Assembly: GCF_913778135.1 (NCBI RefSeq)
Contig: NZ_CAJYVU010000158.1
Span: forward strand, 1-44,483
Direction of reading: 5' to 3'
DNA from: an uncultured Sphingomonas sp.
GTDB lineage: Bacteria > Pseudomonadota > Alphaproteobacteria > Sphingomonadales > Sphingomonadaceae
Length of the DNA stretch: 44,483 bases
Under the pieces are notes generated by a model that was given only the letters and a program-made list of their open reading frames with translations, ran no database searches and had not been told where the DNA came from. This document shows, piece by piece, positions 41,872 through 44,483 of this stretch (positions are counted from its first letter, which is position 1; the number at the start of each line of letters is the position of its first letter). Position numbers and translations under genes: made by a program.

Positions 41872-44483
41872 GTGCGGTTGTTCCTGTTGCTGGCGAGTAG
41901 CGCCACGGTTCCGGCCTGGGCGCAGACGCCGCCCGCGTCACCTGTAACCGCCCCACCGCCTACGACGGGTACCGCCGCACCCGTCGCCACCGCGGCGCAG
42001 CGACCGGCCGTCCCCGCCGCCGCCCCGCTCGCCGGCTCGCCGAGCGAGGCTGCGGCTGCCACGCCCGAGGCACAGGGTGAGGACGGCGAGGGTGAGGAGA
42101 TCGTCGTCACCGGACGCAAGCCGGTCGGCAGCGTCATCGGCGACATCCCGCCCGAACAGACGCTGTCACCCGCCGACATCCGCAGCTACGGTGTCAGCTC
42201 GGTCGCCGACCTGCTGACCGAACTCGCACCCCAGACACAGTCGGGTCGCGGATCGGGCGGGGCGCCGGTAGTGCTGCTCAACGGACGTCGGATCGGCGGC
42301 TTCTCCGAGATCCGTGACCTGCCGACCGAGGCGATCCTGCGCGTCGAAATCCTGCCCGAGGAAGTCGCGCTCAAATACGGCTACCGCGCCGATCAGCGCG
42401 TCGTGAACTTCGTGCTGCGCCCGCGTTTCCGCGCCTATACCGGTGAAGTGATCGACACGCTGGCGACCGACGGCGGGCGCAATCAACCGGGTGCGCGGGC
42501 AGACTGGCTGCGCATTCAGCGCACGGGCCGCACCAGCCTCCACCTGCAATACGATCAGGCTAGCGCGCTCACCGAGGCGGAGCGGAACATCATCCAGTCG
42601 CCCGGCGGCGCATCCTCCGCCGGCAACGTGACGCTTTCGGACGGCACGATCCTCGGCGCACCCGTCGGCGCCGCGACCGGCGCGGTTGCCGCGGGCGATT
42701 TCCTCGCGACTGCCAACCCGAGCGATCAGGCGCGCTTTCGCACGCTGTTGCCCGCGACGAAGAGCTTCCAGGCGAACGGCGTTTACGCGACCAGCTTGTC
42801 CGACCGTGTCGGCGCAACCTTCAACGCGCGCGTGCAGCACGATGTGAGCGACGCCGATCGCGGGTTGGTGGCGGGCAATTTCCTGCTGCCCGCGGGCAAT
42901 TCGTTCTCGCCCTTCGCCGATGATGCGCGCGTGTCGCGCGCCTTTCCTGAGCTCGGCCCCCTTGCGCAGCATGTCGAGAGCACCGACGCGCATCTGGGCG
43001 CGAGTGCGAACGGCGACGAAGGGCGCTGGCGCTGGACCGTCAACGCCAACGCCGATTACAGGGCCAGCGACACGCGCAGCCAGACCGGGCTAGACACCGA
43101 TGCGTTTCAATCGCTGCTCACCACGCGTGATCCGACCGCGAATCCGTTCGGTCCGTTTGACCTCGTGCGTACGCCTGACAACCTCGGACGGTCGCGGTCG
43201 ACCAACCTCGCGCTCGACACGCTCGTCACCGGACCGTTGTTCAGCCTGCCCGCGGGCGATGCGAACACCAGCATCCGCATCGGCGCGTCGAGCAACGATT
43301 TCACCAGCCGCTCGACAAGGTTGGGCGAGACGCAGTCCGCCGACATCTCGCGCGATATCGGCAACGCGCAGATCAACCTCGACCTGCCGATCGCCAGCCG
43401 TTCGCGCGGCGTGCTGAGCGCGATCGGCGACTTTTCATTGAACGCCAACGTTGCGGCGGATCACCTGTCGGACTTCGGTACCTTGTGGACGCTCGGCTAC
43501 GGCGCGAACTGGTCGCCGCTCCGCGGCGTGCGGCTGATCTATTCAGTCACGAACGAGGACGAGGCACCGAGCGCGCAGCAGCTCGGCAACCCGCAGGTGC
43601 CTACCGCGGGCGTGCGCGTGTTCGATTACGTCCGCGGCACCACCGCCACCGTCACGACGGTGACGGGCGGCAACCCGTTCCTGCGCGCCGACGAGCGCCA
43701 CGTGACAAAGCTCGGCGCAACGATCCAGCCCTGGGCCGACCGCGACATCAACTTCGTCGCCAACTATACCAGGCAGCAGGTTGACGATCCGATCGCGAGC
43801 TTCCCCGCCGCCAGCGCGGCGATCGAGAAAGCATTCGGTGACCGCTTCACCCGCGTTGATGGCACGCTCGTCCGCCTCGACACAAGGCCGGTCAATTTCG
43901 CCAGCAGCGAGGAGTCGCAGCTTCGCTACGGCTTCAACGTTTCGTTCAAGCTCAAGTCGAAGATCCAGAAGGAGCTGGAGGCGTTCCGCGCCGGCACCGG
44001 ACCCAACCCGTTCGCGGGGCTGCGGCCACTCGGTGGGCGACGGCGTGCCGGCGGCGATGGCGCACAGCCCGACGGCAGCGGCGCGCGGGCGGCCGCGAAC
44101 GGCGGCGAGCAGCCGCGCGGTACGACCGGCGACACGCCCGGCGGCGGTGACCGCGGCGCGGGCGGCGGCTTCCGCGGCGGTGGTGGCGGGCGCGGCTTCG
44201 GTGGCGGGCGGTTCGGCGGCGGCGGGGGAGGCCGGGGTGCGGCTGGCGGGCGCGTGCAGTTCGCGCTCTACCATACGTGGCATTTCACCGACCGCGTCAG
44301 AATCGCGAACGGCGGCCCGGTGCTCGATCTGTTAAACGGCGACGCGATCGGCGGCTCGGGCGGGCAATCGCGCCATGAGCTGGAAGGGCAGGCCGGTTAC
44401 TCCAACAACGGGCTGGGCGCGCGCGCCTCGCTCAATTTTCAAAGCGCGACGCGCGTCAATGGTGGTACGCCGACCAGCCCCGA
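41872..44483 (+). CDS. TonB-dependent receptor with Gly/Arg-rich insert (3' end outside window)
   Basis: The frame is open from GTG 41872 to the window end (about 870 codons). GGAG lies 8 nt before the start. A signal peptide (RLFLLLASSATVPAWAQ) is followed by an Ala/Pro-rich linker. EEIVVTGRK is the sphingomonad-type TonB box region. A plug-like domain contains DIRSYGVSSVADLLTEL and PVVLLNGRRIGGFSEI, where ILRVEILPEEVALKYGYRA replaces the usual plug end. Many beta strands follow. Near codons 720-795 there is a long Gly/Arg-rich insert, after which barrel strands resume (VQFALYHTWHFTD). It is probably an outer-membrane uptake protein with an unknown ligand. A non-transport barrel is possible. 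Confidence 0.82.
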   Translation, partial: MRLFLLLASSATVPAWAQTPPASPVTAPPPTTGTAAPVATAAQRPAVPAAAPLAGSPSEAAAATPEAQGEDGEGEEIVVTGRKPVGSVIGDIPPEQTLSPADIRSYGVSSVADLLTELAPQTQSGRGSGGAPVVLLNGRRIGGFSEIRDLPTEAILRVEILPEEVALKYGYRADQRVVNFVLRPRFRAYTGEVIDTLATDGGRNQPGARADWLRIQRTGRTSLHLQYDQASALTEAERNIIQSPGGASSAGNVTLSDGTILGAPVGAATGAVAAGDFLATANPSDQARFRTLLPATKSFQANGVYATSLSDRVGATFNARVQHDVSDADRGLVAGNFLLPAGNSFSPFADDARVSRAFPELGPLAQHVESTDAHLGASANGDEGRWRWTVNANADYRASDTRSQTGLDTDAFQSLLTTRDPTANPFGPFDLVRTPDNLGRSRSTNLALDTLVTGPLFSLPAGDANTSIRIGASSNDFTSRSTRLGETQSADISRDIGNAQINLDLPIASRSRGVLSAIGDFSLNANVAADHLSDFGTLWTLGYGANWSPLRGVRLIYSVTNEDEAPSAQQLGNPQVPTAGVRVFDYVRGTTATVTTVTGGNPFLRADERHVTKLGATIQPWADRDINFVANYTRQQVDDPIASFPAASAAIEKAFGDRFTRVDGTLVRLDTRPVNFASSEESQLRYGFNVSFKLKSKIQKELEAFRAGTGPNPFAGLRPLGGRRRAGGDGAQPDGSGARAAANGGEQPRGTTGDTPGGGDRGAGGGFRGGGGGRGFGGGRFGGGGGGRGAAGGRVQFALYHTWHFTDRVRIANGGPVLDLLNGDAIGGSGGQSRHELEGQAGYSNNGLGARASLNFQSATRVNGGTPTSP
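44030..44253 (+). repeat. Gly/Arg-rich low-complexity tract within the TonB-dependent receptor
   Basis: The coding sequence here is dominated by GGC, GGT and CGC codons. It gives stretches such as GGGFRGGGGGRGFGGGRFGG, flanked by Ala/Asp/Gln-rich sequence. It lies between predicted barrel strands, so it should form a long surface or periplasmic loop. RGG-like composition is uncommon in TonB receptors generally. Confidence 0.75.

Noticed and set aside
1..44483. CRISPR arrays, tRNA/rRNA genes, insertion sequences, prophage or toxin-antitoxin genes
   Set aside because: I looked for regularly spaced repeats, tRNA-like arms with a T-loop GGTTCRA, transposase or integrase motifs and small paired toxin-antitoxin genes and found none that I could support.

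Overview
The window is high-GC chromosomal DNA from an alphaproteobacterium, most likely a member of the Sphingomonadales (Sphingomonas or a close relative). The reasons are: (i) the parB/parA/rsmG/mnmG/mnmE block facing leuS-lptE-holA, a typical alphaproteobacterial arrangement; (ii) two parS sites of the TGTTCCACGTGAAACA type; (iii) small proteins I associate with sphingomonads (DUF6489, DUF3576); (iv) a TonB-dependent receptor with an EIVVTGRK plug start. There is no transposase, integrase, phage gene, CRISPR array, tRNA or rRNA that I can recognise. Species assignment is inference.

Layout. 1-2097: end of rho, a TerC/YjbE-type membrane protein and a LolA-like lipoprotein carrier. 2430-6684: xth, ribA with an N-terminal extension, a YdcF-like gene without a normal start codon, a HAD phosphatase and a YggS-type PLP protein on the minus strand, then a ThiE/TenI-like gene. 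6714-17710: the conserved housekeeping core, with a DUF3576 lipoprotein, leuS, lptE and holA on plus, meeting parB, parA, rsmG, mnmG, mnmE and DUF6489 on minus. Many of these genes overlap by ATGA or GTGA. Both parS sites lie inside coding sequence (rsmG and the first codons of mnmG). 17863-22248: dienelactone hydrolase, ftsK (minus) and a UbiH-type FAD hydroxylase.

22245-28550 holds three genes of the 'ligase-associated' DNA-repair set (pdeM, lhr-type helicase, MBL-fold exonuclease). No ATP-dependent ligase is among them. The set is interrupted by an M20 peptidase and a decayed retropepsin-like protease gene. 28554-34440: cytochrome c, DUF983, and a group of exported hydrolases (amidohydrolase, S10-like carboxypeptidase, DUF885 metallopeptidase) probably used on peptides. 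34510-36805: rpoN and lptB.

37022-41714 is the most unusual part. A YqcI/YcgG-family protein (the family of heme-dependent guanidine N-hydroxylases such as GntA) overlaps by GTGA a DUF1989 protein (the family of carboxyguanidine deiminase subunits). No urea carboxylase or allophanate hydrolase is nearby. I infer a compact two-gene module acting on a guanidino compound. A small frameshifted gene, fdhD and a YdeP-type molybdenum oxidoreductase follow. The window ends inside a TonB-dependent receptor with a long Gly/Arg-rich insert.
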